Below are positions 6,457 to 6,710 of a DNA stretch of 6,710 bases, piece by piece. The stretch spans positions 4,847 to 11,556 of the forward strand of contig DNVL01000215.1 of NCBI GenBank assembly GCA_003507515.1, in the 5' to 3' direction. Every line of letters begins with the position of its first letter. Position 1 is the stretch's first letter. A program made the translations under genes and the position numbers. This DNA is from Legionella sp. (lineage in GTDB: Bacteria > Pseudomonadota > Gammaproteobacteria > Legionellales > Legionellaceae). Below the pieces are notes generated by a model. That model saw only the letters and a list, made by a program, of their open reading frames with translations. It was not told the origin of the DNA and did no database searches.

Positions 6457-6710
6457 TTATTTCTTTTTAGGCTCAATAACCGTGAGGTTTCCATCAAACG
6501 TGATGACACCCAATAGTATCTCATTCATCAATCGATTAACATCAACCCGATAATAGCTACTCCTTTGCATTGGATTTCCGGAATAAGGGTCAGCAACGAT
6601 GATATGTCTCTTCTGGCGCCTAATATAAATGAGTAGCACTTAAACCGGATATAACAGAAATATCATGGTTAAAAAATTTTTTCAACAATGTTTTACATTT
6701 CACCTTTCGA
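6457..6710 (-). pseudogene. Decayed C39-like cysteine peptidase gene, 3' end
   Basis: Two pieces in different frames appear to belong to one former gene whose 5' end lies beyond the right edge. The upstream piece, read from 6709 down to a TAG at 6622-6620, gives LLKKFFNHDISVISGLSATH then LY. The second piece, read in another frame down to a TAA at 6459-6457, contains RRQKRHIIVADPYSGNP, then YYRVDVNRLMNEILLGVIT and a closing VIEPKKK. From memory, C39-like peptidase-family proteins linked to ATP-grasp ligases have the order GLSATYLYR, then a GHFVVLCGYD segment, then VADPY, then a RLI.AILLG..TYDA ending. The middle segment with the catalytic His is missing here, so the gene has both a frameshift and an internal deletion. 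The second piece alone could be translated as 60 residues from a GTG at 6639, but that GTG follows an in-frame TAA immediately and has no clear ribosome site. Its stop touches the start of the cyclase gene, so the remnant may now act as the cyclase leader. The frameshift is seen directly; the family assignment is by recollection. Confidence 0.5.

Noticed and set aside
6640..6710. AT-rich stretch considered as the cyclase promoter
   Set aside because: TTGTTG and TTGAAA candidates on the - strand have no well-spaced -10 box, and the stretch is better explained as coding remnant of the peptidase gene.

Overview
The window looks like chromosomal DNA from a Gammaproteobacterium of the Legionella/Coxiella type. 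This rests on the moderately AT-rich base composition and on the general character of the proteins. It is an impression from reading the sequence, not a database result. There are no RNA genes, insertion sequences, CRISPR arrays or phage genes that I can see.

Left part, + strand: the 3' end of fabI (NADH-dependent enoyl-ACP reductase of fatty acid synthesis) enters from the left edge. After a gap of about 90 bases comes a complete P2-type cation-pumping ATPase of about 910 residues. All its catalytic motifs are intact, but two of the acidic residues that bind Ca2+ in SERCA pumps are replaced by alanine, so its ion is uncertain. A 253-base gap follows, holding two very short overlapping reading frames (37 and 26 codons) of doubtful status. 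Then comes a 251-residue metallo-beta-lactamase-fold hydrolase of the RNase Z-like branch, in which the last zinc-binding histidine appears to be an aspartate.

Right part, - strand: a 742-residue membrane receptor-type nucleotide cyclase (N-terminal membrane helix, periplasmic CHASE2 sensor, three membrane helices, class III cyclase domain) runs towards the hydrolase gene. The two genes end 39 bases apart with a small palindrome between them. The cyclase has all class III catalytic residues and the Lys/Thr pair expected of class IIIb adenylate cyclases, so it probably makes cAMP in response to a periplasmic signal. Directly upstream, with its stop codon touching the cyclase start codon, lies the broken 3' end of what I read as a C39-like cysteine peptidase gene. 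It is split by a frameshift and apparently lacks the segment that would carry the catalytic histidine.

How the genes work together: the fabI, ATPase and hydrolase genes show no evident shared pathway. The most suggestive pairing is the convergent cyclase and metallo-hydrolase, which could make and remove a signalling nucleotide, but this is only an inference from position and fold. The most solid points of interest are the altered ion site of the ATPase, the His-to-Asp change in the hydrolase, and the decayed peptidase gene coupled to the cyclase.
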